Below, one piece after another: positions 55,585 to 64,000 of a stretch of DNA of 64,000 nucleotides. Within the stretch, counting starts at the first letter, position 1. Each line of letters begins with the position of its first letter. A program made the translations under genes and the position numbers. Under the pieces are notes generated by a model that saw only the letters and a program-made list of their open reading frames with translations, was not told where the DNA came from and did not search any database. Origin of the DNA: Saprospiraceae bacterium (GTDB lineage Bacteria; Bacteroidota; Bacteroidia; Chitinophagales; Saprospiraceae); assembly GCA_016715985.1 (NCBI GenBank), contig JADJXD010000001.1, positions 3,906,001-3,970,000 of the forward strand. Direction: 5' to 3'.

Positions 55585-56058
55585 ATGCCTAAGTTTAATA
55601 AAAAAGTCGGGAAAGCAAAACCAGCTATTTCCACTGCATCACTTCCGGATATTGTTTTTATGTTATTGTTTTTCTTTATGGTGGTAACCAAAATGAGAGA
55701 CACGGAATTGAAAGTAACCGTTGTTACTCCGCTTGCATCTGAATTGACAAAGTTGGAGAAGAAGACACTTGTGAATTATATTTACATCGGTCGTCCTACC
55801 AAAAAATTTGAGAAAGAGTTTGGAACAAAGCCAAGAATTCAGTTGGCAGATAAATTTGCAACTACGGAAGATATTCCTCTTTTTCTTGAAAAGCATAAAA
55901 TTACAGTCCCGGAGAGTCAGCGACAGAGTATCATTACATCTCTTCGGGTAGATAATGATGTAACAATGGGTATTGTTGGAGATGTAAAAACATCACTCAG
56001 AAAAGCAGGACAGTTGAAAGTGAATTATTCAGCCAAGAAAAAGGAACGAACTAAATAG
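55585..56058 (+). CDS. exbD: ExbD/TolR biopolymer transport protein, second copy
   Basis: The 157-residue protein has the same transmembrane start (ISTASLPDIVFMLLFFFMVVTKMRD with the conserved aspartate) and a different periplasmic part (VVTPLASELTKLEKKTLVNYIYIGRPT). The two copies probably form a heteromeric pair in one energising complex, which is common in Bacteroidota. The terminator at 56084 closes the operon. Confidence 0.92.
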   Translation: MPKFNKKVGKAKPAISTASLPDIVFMLLFFFMVVTKMRDTELKVTVVTPLASELTKLEKKTLVNYIYIGRPTKKFEKEFGTKPRIQLADKFATTEDIPLFLEKHKITVPESQRQSIITSLRVDNDVTMGIVGDVKTSLRKAGQLKVNYSAKKKERTK

Positions 56059-56083
56059 TTTTACGCAGTTAAGTAATAATATT

Positions 56084-56123
56084 AAAAGCCGGTTTAGATG
56101 TTAAGTTCTAAACCGGCTTTTTT
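56084..56123 (+). terminator. Intrinsic terminator of the Exb operon
   Basis: AGCCGGTTTAGA pairs with TCTAAACCGGCT around an eight-base loop, with A's before and six T's after. It can act in both directions and lies behind the second exbD. Confidence 0.93.
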
Positions 56124-56400
56124 GATTTGGGAAAGTTTTATTGATTTTTTTATCGAGTTAGTTAAAATAAAGTCTAACTGAACAATCCTGAAAGGTGATG
56201 CATGGCAATACATTAAGGAAGGTGCCCGCCTGGGACAGGAAGGGCGGAATGACACAGCTCAACATTCGATGAAGTTTGGAATATTAAGACCTTAGCATTT
56301 TCATGGATTAAGGTAAAACAGTGCAATATTTTATTCAAATGATTTAAGCTTTTAGAATCAAATTAATGTTTCTAAAACTGAACTATTTGATAGGTTAAGA
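56124..56400. other. Intergenic DNA between exbD and the S74/T9SS gene
   Basis: Apart from a GC-rich inverted stretch near 56229-56252 (GCCCGCC ... GGGCGG), nothing was recognised. The latter may be a decayed copy of a genomic hairpin. Confidence 0.5.
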
Positions 56401-57765
56401 TTAATTAAAAATAAACTTTTTACTATCAATACTTTTACCATTTACTATAATACTAACTATGTAAGCCCCCGGGCCAAAATTTTGTTTTTGAAATGTCCTT
56501 AACAAATCAAAACCACGTTCTTTGATGATTAGACTATTCAATAATTTGCCTGAAATCTCATATACCACTAATTTTGCTTCCGTAACAGTATCATCAATGT
56601 TAAATGAAACCGAAATTATGTCTGTTGAAGGATTCGGAGAAATACTAATAATTTTTGTATTTTTCAGATTTAACAAATCATAATTCTGAATTTCAAAATT
56701 TGAACTAATCTGATCAGTTAAGGCTATTATTTGTTCTTGTTGCTGTTTAATTGCTTCAATTAATATAGGTATTATTGCTGTATAATTAATTGCTTTTGTG
56801 CCACTTTCAGAAGTGCTAACTATTGAAGGTATGATTTGTTCTACATCTTGTGCTATCAACCCATATTGTAATGAATTGTCAAAATTAATCTCAGGAAATT
56901 CTTTAGTTTTCCAATAGTAGGTGGATCCTTCAAGTTTACTGATAAGTTCTAATGAATTATTAATTGGGTTAACACTCTCTTTATAAACTGCATCTGAAAT
57001 AAACAAATTCGAAATTGATTGTACAGCACCATTAACTGTCAATTTGTTTTCGGGTGAGGTAGTACCAATTCCAATATTCAAACCATTATCAAATATCTGA
57101 CTGCAAGACTGTTCAGAGCCACTTATTTTTGGTATAAAATTTGAAGTTATACAATTACTTTTAATATTTCCGATGCCAAGTGATTGTTTGCTAAGATTGC
57201 CGTTTTCATCAGATGTAATTAAGTAAGTATTGGTTTTTAATTCTGGTAAATTTTCGAATCTAACGGTACCATATGTGTGTAATCTTGATGTTGGTTGAAT
57301 AGTACCAATCCCTACATTGCCATTTGCGAGCATTCTCATAATTTGTGTATCACCATTTTCCCAGGCATATAAAGGCCTGTTTATAACATTTGTACCTATA
57401 GTTCCCCACGGAAAATTACCTTTTGAATTTGGTGCTGTTAGATTAAGTGAATTTCTAATTTCAGCCCTAAAAATCAGTAAAGGAATATTTCCATTATCCT
57501 GAACTGAATTTGTGGAGACAAATAGTCTCATAATATTTCTATTATCAGCCTGATGATGAGCCCAAATAGAAGGGATAAATTGTCCGGGAAATACCGTAGA
57601 ATTAGTGATTTCTAAAAATTCAGTGGACGAATCATTTACTCTGAAACTTGCAACTCGCTCTGAATTATTATTAGAGTTAGCTATATGCGGAAATGAAATC
57701 TGACTAAAAAGAGAGTGAGAAAATATCAGAAATAAAAATAGAAAAAGTGATTTAATTGTTTTCAT
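56401..57765 (-). CDS. Secreted protein with S74-type chaperone domain and T9SS sorting domain
   Basis: The 454-residue protein has a signal peptide (LFLFLFLIFSHSLFSQ) and a passenger of about 230 residues with GNVGIGTIQPTSRLH and NIGIGTTSPENKLTV repeats of the tail-fibre kind. An S74 (endosialidase-type intramolecular chaperone) domain starts near residue 255 (ISDAVYKESVNPI ... YYWKTKEFPEINFDNSLQYGLIAQDVEQIIPSIV) with its helical end QQQEQIIALTDQI. A sorting domain follows (SISPNPSTDIISVSF). S74 domains help a trimeric fibre fold and often cut themselves off. A surface fibre exported by T9SS is inferred. It converges on the Exb operon. Confidence 0.8.
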   Translation of the reverse strand: MKTIKSLFLFLFLIFSHSLFSQISFPHIANSNNNSERVASFRVNDSSTEFLEITNSTVFPGQFIPSIWAHHQADNRNIMRLFVSTNSVQDNGNIPLLIFRAEIRNSLNLTAPNSKGNFPWGTIGTNVINRPLYAWENGDTQIMRMLANGNVGIGTIQPTSRLHTYGTVRFENLPELKTNTYLITSDENGNLSKQSLGIGNIKSNCITSNFIPKISGSEQSCSQIFDNGLNIGIGTTSPENKLTVNGAVQSISNLFISDAVYKESVNPINNSLELISKLEGSTYYWKTKEFPEINFDNSLQYGLIAQDVEQIIPSIVSTSESGTKAINYTAIIPILIEAIKQQQEQIIALTDQISSNFEIQNYDLLNLKNTKIISISPNPSTDIISVSFNIDDTVTEAKLVVYEISGKLLNSLIIKERGFDLLRTFQKQNFGPGAYIVSIIVNGKSIDSKKFIFN

Positions 57766-58036
57766 TGTAACTAGTTTTTATATTATAATAGAAAATTCTG
57801 ATAAATATATAATTAGTTTATCGAATTATTGTAAAGACTAACTTATTTTAACATTTCTTCAATTTAAGAATTGTTGAATAGCCGACATTAATGGAGTGAA
57901 ATAATCCTTGACTTTAAGTTACAGTTCAATTTGAAGTGACAATAAGTGTTCAATTTGTAAAATATGAAAATAAGCTATTTCATAAATATTATTGAAGCTA
58001 TTAATAGTTAATTGCAGTAATTCAATTTAAACCCCA
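57766..58036. other. AT-rich intergenic DNA
   Basis: The stretch between the S74 gene start and the miaE stop is AT-rich with no recognised terminator, promoter match or repeat. Confidence 0.5.
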
Positions 58037-58618
58037 TCAATGCATCCGATCCCCTCTCAACTTGCGGTTCTCCATAATTTTTGCTTCGAAGTCCAGCATT
58101 TCATTCCATCTGTCTTTTACTTTTTCAGGAGTTGAATACATTTTGGCTAAATCTATAAAAGTTCGGTAATGTCCTGCTTCACTCACCATAAACTCATGAT
58201 AGAATTTTTTTAAATCATCATCATTGATATAGAGCGACAGTAATCTGAAACGTTCACAACTTCTGGCTTCTATCATAGCGGATATCAATAATTTGTCCAT
58301 TAATCTCTCTTCTTCTTTTCCACCTTGCCTTTGGAATTTCATCAGCTGGGTTACATAATCATCTGACCTTGTTTTTCCAAACTTATATCCACGTGCTTTG
58401 AGTTCTTTTAATACTTTTCTGAAATGACCCCATTCTTCAGCTACTATAGGAGTAATTTCTTCTACTAATTCCTCACGCTCAGGAAACTGGACAATCAGTG
58501 ATATACAGGTTGAAGCCGCTTTCTGCTCACAGTATGCATGATCTGTCAGAATCTCGTCAATAGTTTTCTCTGCAATATTTACCCATACCGGATCCGTCGC
58601 TAACTTTAATCCCAACAT
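58037..58618 (-). CDS. miaE: tRNA 2-methylthio-N6-isopentenyladenosine hydroxylase MiaE
   Basis: The 193-residue protein is a four-helix ferritin-like diiron enzyme. Iron-binding residues lie in DHAYCEQKAAST, EEWGHFRKVLKE, IEARSCERFRLL and SEAGHYRTFIDLA (two ExxH motifs). MiaE hydroxylates the isopentenyl group of ms2i6A at position 37 of tRNA. It is the second gene behind the 390-residue unknown protein, whose stop lies 19 bases upstream. Confidence 0.92.
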   Translation of the reverse strand: MLGLKLATDPVWVNIAEKTIDEILTDHAYCEQKAASTCISLIVQFPEREELVEEITPIVAEEWGHFRKVLKELKARGYKFGKTRSDDYVTQLMKFQRQGGKEEERLMDKLLISAMIEARSCERFRLLSLYINDDDLKKFYHEFMVSEAGHYRTFIDLAKMYSTPEKVKDRWNEMLDFEAKIMENRKLRGDRMH

Positions 58619-58637
58619 AATCTCATTTTTATAAAAA

Positions 58638-59810
58638 TCAAAGATTTTTTACACACTTAAATTGTCTTATCAAAAAATCAACCTGATAAATTTCATATGT
58701 TTCAAAGCCTGAAGACCACATGATACCTATTTTATCTATCGGTATTTTTGAAAGTAAATCTTTGGTTTCTTTATCAAGTCTGATTTTTAATTTAAAAATA
58801 GTATTTGCAGTATATGTTTCCAATTTCCCAATAGCATCTTCTGCTGCTTTTAGTCTTATCAACTTACCACTAACAAATTGTATAGTAATCAGGTTTGCTT
58901 CCGGAATGTAACCGTAACTTTTGATCGCATCTTTAGAAAAGTGTGTCAGATCAATCTCAAGAAATGTTTCCTTACCTGAAATGTTAAGACCTGCATTAGC
59001 AATCATATATTGTTTATTCTTAAAGTAATTTTTAAGTTTGGGGGGGGTAAATGCAAATAAATATGACTTATTAAAAGTGACAAAGTCAATTTTATTGTCA
59101 TCTGTATATTCAACTGTATTAATATTGCAATCTGACGGAACCACTTTTTTGGCAGGTATTTTATCGGCAATTTTATGTTGAGGTTTTAAAATAACACTGT
59201 CTTTCGACACATGTAAGGGCAATGTTATGTTTTCTTCATTATCAACAGGCTCGAATTGAATTTCATTTCTCACCGGAATCACTACTTTTGGTTTATAAGT
59301 TATCTTTAATAACTTTTTAAGTTCATTTATCTCTTTTTTTTGTTTTTTGGGATCAAGCTTATGAAGGATGTTTGCTCTGTTAATGTACTGCGTTGATTTT
59401 CCATACTCTACTAAAAGTTTATTTTCATCGGTTTTCAACTTTTTTAATTTTTGTTCTGTCTCAATAAGTGCCACTTTGTTATCAGTAAGCTTCAACTGTT
59501 TGTAGGCTAATTCTGTAGCCGCTATTTCATTATTTTTTACATTTAGTTTCACTAATGCATTGACTTCATTTTCATTAGCTTTTTCTTTTATAATATTGAT
59601 AATTTCACTTTCACTACTATTATCTGAAAAAATATCATCTCCAATTTCTGGAAAAGCGATAGTAGTTAATGTTGTATCTTTATAAATTTCCCATGTACCT
59701 TCATCCAACAGAATAAATCTTTGGCCTGATGCGGTTTTATATACTCTTTGTGCCGTAACAATAGTTGTGTAAGATACAACGATAACAAAAATACTAATCC
59801 ATCTAAACAT
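58638..59810 (-). CDS. Exported coiled-coil protein, function unknown
   Basis: The 390-residue protein has a signal peptide (IFVIVVSYTTIVTAQ) and an RVYKTASGQRFILLDEGTWEIY segment. A predicted coiled coil lies at about 75-165 (NEVNALVKLNVKNNEIAATE and repeated K/E heptads), and a beta-rich C-terminal domain at about 225-390 follows. I do not recognise the family. Its position 19 bases ahead of miaE suggests shared transcription, but the two functions seem unrelated. A TATCTTTG -7 box lies 24 bases before the ATG. Confidence 0.65.
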   Translation of the reverse strand: MFRWISIFVIVVSYTTIVTAQRVYKTASGQRFILLDEGTWEIYKDTTLTTIAFPEIGDDIFSDNSSESEIINIIKEKANENEVNALVKLNVKNNEIAATELAYKQLKLTDNKVALIETEQKLKKLKTDENKLLVEYGKSTQYINRANILHKLDPKKQKKEINELKKLLKITYKPKVVIPVRNEIQFEPVDNEENITLPLHVSKDSVILKPQHKIADKIPAKKVVPSDCNINTVEYTDDNKIDFVTFNKSYLFAFTPPKLKNYFKNKQYMIANAGLNISGKETFLEIDLTHFSKDAIKSYGYIPEANLITIQFVSGKLIRLKAAEDAIGKLETYTANTIFKLKIRLDKETKDLLSKIPIDKIGIMWSSGFETYEIYQVDFLIRQFKCVKNL

Positions 59811-59833
59811 AGTTGCGGGTTTCAGTAAGACTG

Positions 59834-59841
59834 CAAAGATA
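59834..59841 (-). promoter_or_regulatory. Candidate -7 box for the 58638-59810 gene (TATCTTTG)
   Basis: Minus-strand TATCTTTG matches the consensus exactly, 23 bases before the ATG at 59810. No clear -33 TTTG was found at the right spacing. Confidence 0.45.
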
Positions 59842-60084
59842 GACCTATTTTTTTAATCAGATTTGTGTAAAAACGTTTAACTAATAAATTACCTGTGAAG
59901 TTTAAAGAGTTTTTTGGTTGCATATTAAATTCAATCATAAATTGTACTTGGATTTATTGAGATTAGGTAGGAAAATAATCTGTCCAATCCAAAATATCAC
60001 GCTTTTCATCTAATTATTTTATTCTATTGAACTGAATTCCCTTTTTTTGTATTACAATTTGTGAATAACATAAAAAATAAAAAA

Positions 60085-60678
60085 ATGTCAGAAAATAATA
60101 AAAGTAACCGAGTGGTAAGTGCTGATGCTGTCATTCGAAATCACATGATATGGTCGATGGGTGCAGGATTTATCCCGGTGCCTATTGCAGATCTTTTTGC
60201 CGTAAGTGCGATCCAGTTGGATATGATCCGACAAATGTGTAAAATTTATGATATTGACTTCAAACAGACAGAGGGGAAAGCAGTTATAACGGCTTTGACA
60301 GGATCCGGTCTCGCAAGACTCGGGGCAAGAGCTATCAAGTTTATCCCGGGGGTGGGATCTATTTTAGGTGGTATAACGATGTCTGTACTTTCAGGAGCGT
60401 CCACTTATGCATTGGGGGAAGTATTTAAAAAACATTTTGAAACAGGTGGTACCTTTTTAGATTTTGACCCTGCAAGGTTGAAGAATTATTACAACGAAAA
60501 ATTTGAGAAAGGCAAGGATCTCGCTGCTGAACTTCAGAAAAAACAGGAAAACCAACAAAAAGCATCAGATGCCGGTGCATTAATGGACAAGCTTAAGGAT
60601 CTTGCTCAAATGAAGAAGGATGGATTGATTTCAGATGAAGAATTTGAGAAAATGAAACAGAAGTTAATGGATTCATAA
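60085..60678 (+). CDS. DUF697-like membrane protein with C-terminal SHOCT motif
   Basis: The ATG at 60085 is chosen over the GTG at 60061. The 197-residue product has a DUF697-type core (RNHMIWSMGAGFIPVPIADLFAVSAIQLDMIRQMCKIY, then ALTGSGLARLGARAI and IKFIPGVGSILGGITMSVLSG). A charged linker and a SHOCT motif end it (LAQMKKDGLISDEEFEKMKQKL). DUF697 proteins are often linked to GTPases in envelope homeostasis; SHOCT mediates self-association. It converges with the GT39-like gene three bases past its stop. Confidence 0.75.
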   Translation: MSENNKSNRVVSADAVIRNHMIWSMGAGFIPVPIADLFAVSAIQLDMIRQMCKIYDIDFKQTEGKAVITALTGSGLARLGARAIKFIPGVGSILGGITMSVLSGASTYALGEVFKKHFETGGTFLDFDPARLKNYYNEKFEKGKDLAAELQKKQENQQKASDAGALMDKLKDLAQMKKDGLISDEEFEKMKQKLMDS

Positions 60679-60681
60679 ATA

Positions 60682-62325
60682 TTACCGACGTGCATATAAT
60701 ATGATGTATTTCTCAGTGGTTGGATTATAATTCAAAGCATCTTTATCAAATAGATATTTTACATTGTGGTTACTGTCTTCCTCTGCAATTGCAAGTTGAT
60801 AGTAGTTATTGTTTTCAAACGAAAAAATCCAGTTATACAGTTTTTGAGAACTTTGAGGTGTCATAAATATTGAATAGGCATATTGGACATGTACAATATA
60901 TTTCGGTTTTTCTTTTATCAGATAATTGATCACTTCATTTTGGTAAGGGATATTGGTCGATCCGGGGACATGCACTGTGCCTATATAGGAATGTCTTGTT
61001 TTTGGAATTGAACGGCATTCATAATATACCTGTGGTTCGGAACCAAATACAAATACTTCTTCTTCGGCTTTAATTTTGTTCTTGAGATATGCGGTTATTT
61101 TTGAAAGAGCAAAATTGGGATTGTCATTATAAACCTTCTGGTATATTTGTTCTGGTTTTGCTTCAAAATACATAGTTTTGTTTTTGTACAAATGTATTCC
61201 TATCAAAACTACAAAAATGAATAAAATCGTATGAAGATAATATCGCCACTTGTCAGAAATACTCAGTGTAAAAGGAATTCCTGTCAAAATCGCTAGAGCA
61301 GGCAGCGTATTTATCCAGTAATGGCCGTAGAATCTGTTTCCTGGAAAAACACTGGCTACTGAAAAAATTAATAATGTTAGAAGGAATATTTTTCTGCTTT
61401 TACGGATTCTGACCCAATTTGTACACAATAAAATTAATCCCAATGCCGGAATAGTCAGAATCTGATGGTGCGTACTCCACATTTGATACAAAAATGATTT
61501 TAAATGACGACTACCTTCACTAAATGAAATTTCCTGGACAAAACTCTCAAATGGTCTTTTATAAATCCAATAAATCATGTCATCAAATGAACCTAGAATC
61601 AGAATGTATGAAAGCAAAGGGATGATAACTACACCTGCTCCTGCCAACGACCATTTTATTTTAGATAAGAGGGGTTTTACCCGGAAGTCTGAATTCTCCA
61701 AAAGCAATAAAAGATATGGAATAAGAAAGAATATGCTTTGTTGACGAATCATTGCTGCCATGCCAAAAGCAAGTCCTGAATATATCAGATGCTTATTGGA
61801 ACCTGATAAGTTATTTAGAAGAAGAAAATAATAGCTTAGAAGGATAAAAAAAATAAGAAAAAATTCACTCATCAATGCGAATCCTAACAGTATAGGAGAC
61901 ATGCAGAAAATCAATATAAAAATCGCAGAAATCAATCCTGCAGCCTGACTTCTGAATAACAGAACCACACTCTTGTAAAGAATTAAAGCGATACCAAATT
62001 GAAGTAAAATAAGTCCTGTGTGGAGTAACGGAGTGCTAAAACCGAATATTAAGTGAAAAATTCCATAAATCAGAAAGATTCCCGGTGGTTTGATTTCATA
62101 AAAATCCACATAAGGTATTTTGCCATTGACAAAACAATATCCGGAGTATAATAAAGATCCTTCATCTCTGTCTAATGGCACACTGAGATATCCCGACTTA
62201 TAAAATAAGAAAATCAATATTGTGGCTGCCAACAAAAATTTTCCAATAGTCAGAAGGTAAATAGAGATGGTCGGTTGCCTTTGGTCTATTTCTTTTGGTT
62301 TGGGGTGTGTGTTCTTTTTTTTCAT
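60682..62325 (-). CDS. Glycosyltransferase family 39-like integral membrane protein
   Basis: The 547-residue protein has about ten hydrophobic helices and the GT39/ArnT-type first loop (PLDRDEGSLLYSGYCFVNGKIPYVDFYEIKPPGIF), with the catalytic-type Asp-Glu pair and the KPP motif. A soluble C-terminal part follows (KAEEEVFVFGSEPQVYYECRS). Such enzymes move a sugar from a lipid carrier onto protein or lipid at the inner membrane. The substrate is not known. It lies 57 bases behind the obgE stop on the same strand. Confidence 0.8.
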   Translation of the reverse strand: MKKKNTHPKPKEIDQRQPTISIYLLTIGKFLLAATILIFLFYKSGYLSVPLDRDEGSLLYSGYCFVNGKIPYVDFYEIKPPGIFLIYGIFHLIFGFSTPLLHTGLILLQFGIALILYKSVVLLFRSQAAGLISAIFILIFCMSPILLGFALMSEFFLIFFILLSYYFLLLNNLSGSNKHLIYSGLAFGMAAMIRQQSIFFLIPYLLLLLENSDFRVKPLLSKIKWSLAGAGVVIIPLLSYILILGSFDDMIYWIYKRPFESFVQEISFSEGSRHLKSFLYQMWSTHHQILTIPALGLILLCTNWVRIRKSRKIFLLTLLIFSVASVFPGNRFYGHYWINTLPALAILTGIPFTLSISDKWRYYLHTILFIFVVLIGIHLYKNKTMYFEAKPEQIYQKVYNDNPNFALSKITAYLKNKIKAEEEVFVFGSEPQVYYECRSIPKTRHSYIGTVHVPGSTNIPYQNEVINYLIKEKPKYIVHVQYAYSIFMTPQSSQKLYNWIFSFENNNYYQLAIAEEDSNHNVKYLFDKDALNYNPTTEKYIILYARR

Positions 62326-62382
62326 GGTGAATATTATTTCACGCAGATTTGTAAATACTTATTTTAAGACAGATAGAAACAT

Positions 62383-63399
62383 TTATTCTTCATCTTCCGA
62401 ATGTATGCCTTCATTCATCATTTTCCAAAGCGTATCCTTTAATTCTATAAGACCAAATCTGGTCACCGATGAGATAAATTGATAAGGAATATCGACTTTA
62501 ATTTCTTTTTTCAACCATCCGACTATTTCACTATCGATCAGGTCTGTTTTTGTGATGGCGAGAAGTCGGGGTTTATCTTCAAGCTCAGGATTATACATTT
62601 TCAATTCATTCAAGAGAATATAATACTCGGCAGAGATATCTTCAGTATCTGCCGGAACCATAAACAAAAGGACGGAATTTCTTTCTATATGTCTGAGAAA
62701 ACGCAGTCCAAGCCCCTTTCCTTCATGAGCGTTTTCGATAATGCCGGGTATATCGGCCATAATAAAAGACTTGTGGTCTCTGTATTTTACAATACCCAGA
62801 TTAGGGACCAAAGTTGTAAATGGATAATTTGCTATTTCAGGTTTAGCGGCAGTTATGGAAGCCAATAAACTGCTTTTTCCGGCATTCGGGAACCCAACTA
62901 AGCCCACATCTGCAAGGACTTTCAGCTCCAGAATTTTCCATTCCTCTTTTCCGGGATCACCTGTTTGTGCGTATTCAGGACTTCTGTTGGTGGAGGATTT
63001 GTAATGTGCATTTCCCTGACCACCACGTCCGCCTGATAGAAGTATCACGGTTTGACCATGTTTCGTAATTTCAAACATGACATCACCGGTTTCAGCATCT
63101 TTAGCTACTGTTCCGAGGGGTACATCCAGAATTACATCAGAACCATAAGCTCCGCTGCTGTTACCGCCGCTTCCGTTTGTACCGGCTGATGCAATGACAT
63201 GTTTTTTATACTTGAGTGGGAGCAGCGTCCACATGTGAGAATTGCCTTTCAGAATAATGTGTCCTCCTCTGCCACCATCTCCGCCATCCGGACCACCCTT
63301 ACTATTCATTTTATCTCTGAAAAAATGGACAGAGCCAGCTCCGCCGGCACCTGAGCGACAGCATATTTTTACATAATCTACAAAATTCTGTTCTGCCAT
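62383..63399 (-). CDS. obgE: GTPase ObgE/CgtA
   Basis: The 338-residue protein has the glycine-rich Obg fold (GGxGG stretches such as GGPDGGDGGRGGHIILKG), then the G domain: G1 GFPNAGKSSLL, G3 DIPGII, G4 TKTD. Obg proteins couple ribosome 50S maturation and the stringent response to GTP. The gene is short for the family because it lacks a C-terminal OCT extension. It lies 69 bases behind the adenylate kinase gene and shares its strand. Confidence 0.97.
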   Translation of the reverse strand: MAEQNFVDYVKICCRSGAGGAGSVHFFRDKMNSKGGPDGGDGGRGGHIILKGNSHMWTLLPLKYKKHVIASAGTNGSGGNSSGAYGSDVILDVPLGTVAKDAETGDVMFEITKHGQTVILLSGGRGGQGNAHYKSSTNRSPEYAQTGDPGKEEWKILELKVLADVGLVGFPNAGKSSLLASITAAKPEIANYPFTTLVPNLGIVKYRDHKSFIMADIPGIIENAHEGKGLGLRFLRHIERNSVLLFMVPADTEDISAEYYILLNELKMYNPELEDKPRLLAITKTDLIDSEIVGWLKKEIKVDIPYQFISSVTRFGLIELKDTLWKMMNEGIHSEDEE

Positions 63400-63468
63400 T
63401 TTATTTTAATCCTTAAAAATTGTCAACAATTACCATTGTATAATGATAAATTTGCAATATGTTATGTT

Positions 63469-64000
63469 TTACACTTTATCCAGCTCAAAACACAATCTAT
63501 CCAAGATTTCTTCGACAGAACCTAAGCCATCAATCAACTTCGACTTGCCGCTTTTAGCATAATATTCGAATACCGGTGAAGTTTCATTGCGATATACTTC
63601 GATTCTTTTGCGGATAATACTTTCATCATTGTCATCTGCCCGACCGGAAGATATGCCTCTGTTCAGTATTCTGGTCACAATTTCATCATCAGGTACATCC
63701 AAAGATAATAATATTGAAACTTCTGTACTTTTTTCATTCAGAAATTTATCGAGTTCCGAAGCCTGAAAAATATTTCTCGGGAAGCCATCAAATATAATTC
63801 CTTTGGCTTCAGGATGAGCGTTGACTTTATTTTTTAGCATTCCTATTGTGACTTCATCAGGGACAAGCTGACCTTTTGCCATATATTCTTTGGCTTGAAG
63901 TCCTAATGGAGTTTTGTTACTCATTTCGTGCCTGAAAAGATCACCGGTGGAAATGTGCAAAAGACCATACCTTTCTACTAATAAGGCAGCCTGCGTGCCT
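63469..64000 (-). CDS. adk: Adenylate kinase, 5' part outside the window
   Basis: The visible 3' part includes GTQAALLVERYGL at the window edge (end of the P-loop region), HISTGDLFRHEM, KGIIFDGFPRN and the SGRADDNDESIIRKRIEVY lid/NMP segment. The gene is open to the right edge, so the N-terminal P-loop lies outside the window. A short LID of the non-zinc type is seen. Adenylate kinase balances ATP, ADP and AMP and is essential. The ATG-containing start cannot be placed here. Confidence 0.97.
   Translation of the reverse strand, partial: GTQAALLVERYGLLHISTGDLFRHEMSNKTPLGLQAKEYMAKGQLVPDEVTIGMLKNKVNAHPEAKGIIFDGFPRNIFQASELDKFLNEKSTEVSILLSLDVPDDEIVTRILNRGISSGRADDNDESIIRKRIEVYRNETSPVFEYYAKSGKSKLIDGLGSVEEILDRLCFELDKV

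Noticed and set aside
56229..56252. GC-rich GCCCGCC...GGGCGG stretch behind the Exb operon as a possible regulatory hairpin
   Set aside because: It is short and imperfect, has no T-tract, and a strong terminator already closes the operon upstream.

Overview
The window comes from a free-living Bacteroidota bacterium, most likely of the Saprospiraceae or a close relative. The evidence is about eight secreted proteins ending in a type IX secretion (T9SS) sorting domain, a PorP/SprF plus PorE-like pair, a SusC/SusD locus, a paired DUF1800/DUF1501 operon, an ExbB/ExbD/ExbD cluster and -7 boxes of the Bacteroidota TAnnTTTG type. I cannot name the species from sequence alone.

Layout. Bases 1-10.3 kb hold the end of a T9SS cargo gene, a DadA-like oxidoreductase, a large SprB-repeat secreted protein, the DUF1800/DUF1501 pair, yidD, a methyltransferase and a lipoprotein glutathione peroxidase. 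A group IIC intron (10366-12279) sits directly behind the peroxidase terminator. It is followed on the minus strand by an OmpA/PorE-like gene and a PorP/SprF gene, then a DUF2279 gene on the plus strand. Bases 17.2-35.0 kb form a polysaccharide utilisation locus (PUL): a divergent AraC regulator, SusC, SusD, two LamG-rich T9SS proteins, a GH130 enzyme, an MFS transporter and a lipoprotein. The lipoprotein and the N-terminal half of the first LamG protein are full-length homologues of each other, in a family I do not recognise.

Bases 35.2-36.6 kb are a broken IS4-family element with a clean 9-bp target duplication. Three further T9SS cargo genes follow, including an M43-type protease joined to a beta-helix, then an old-yellow-enzyme gene, a DUF5916 gene, a sugar nucleotidyltransferase and DUF2905. 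Bases 48.6-51.8 kb are a nested pair of insertion sequences: an IS5-like element inside an IS4-family element, which itself landed in a copy of a short genomic palindrome. The rest is mostly housekeeping: RNase H, TatD, tRNA-Ser(GGA), the Exb operon, an S74/T9SS protein, miaE, a DUF697-SHOCT protein, a GT39-like transferase, obgE and the start-truncated adk.

How it fits together. Cargo proteins cross the inner membrane by Sec (or possibly Tat for DUF1501) and leave through a T9SS whose core genes are not in this window. The PUL would bind and import a glycan, with GH130 suggesting a mannoside. The Exb cluster would energise TonB-dependent uptake through SusC. The intergenic DNA is unusual: two different hairpin repeats recur in the same order and orientation behind genes, one hairpin arm has expanded into a tandem array, and a 58-bp palindromic repeat occurs three times behind the transporter gene.
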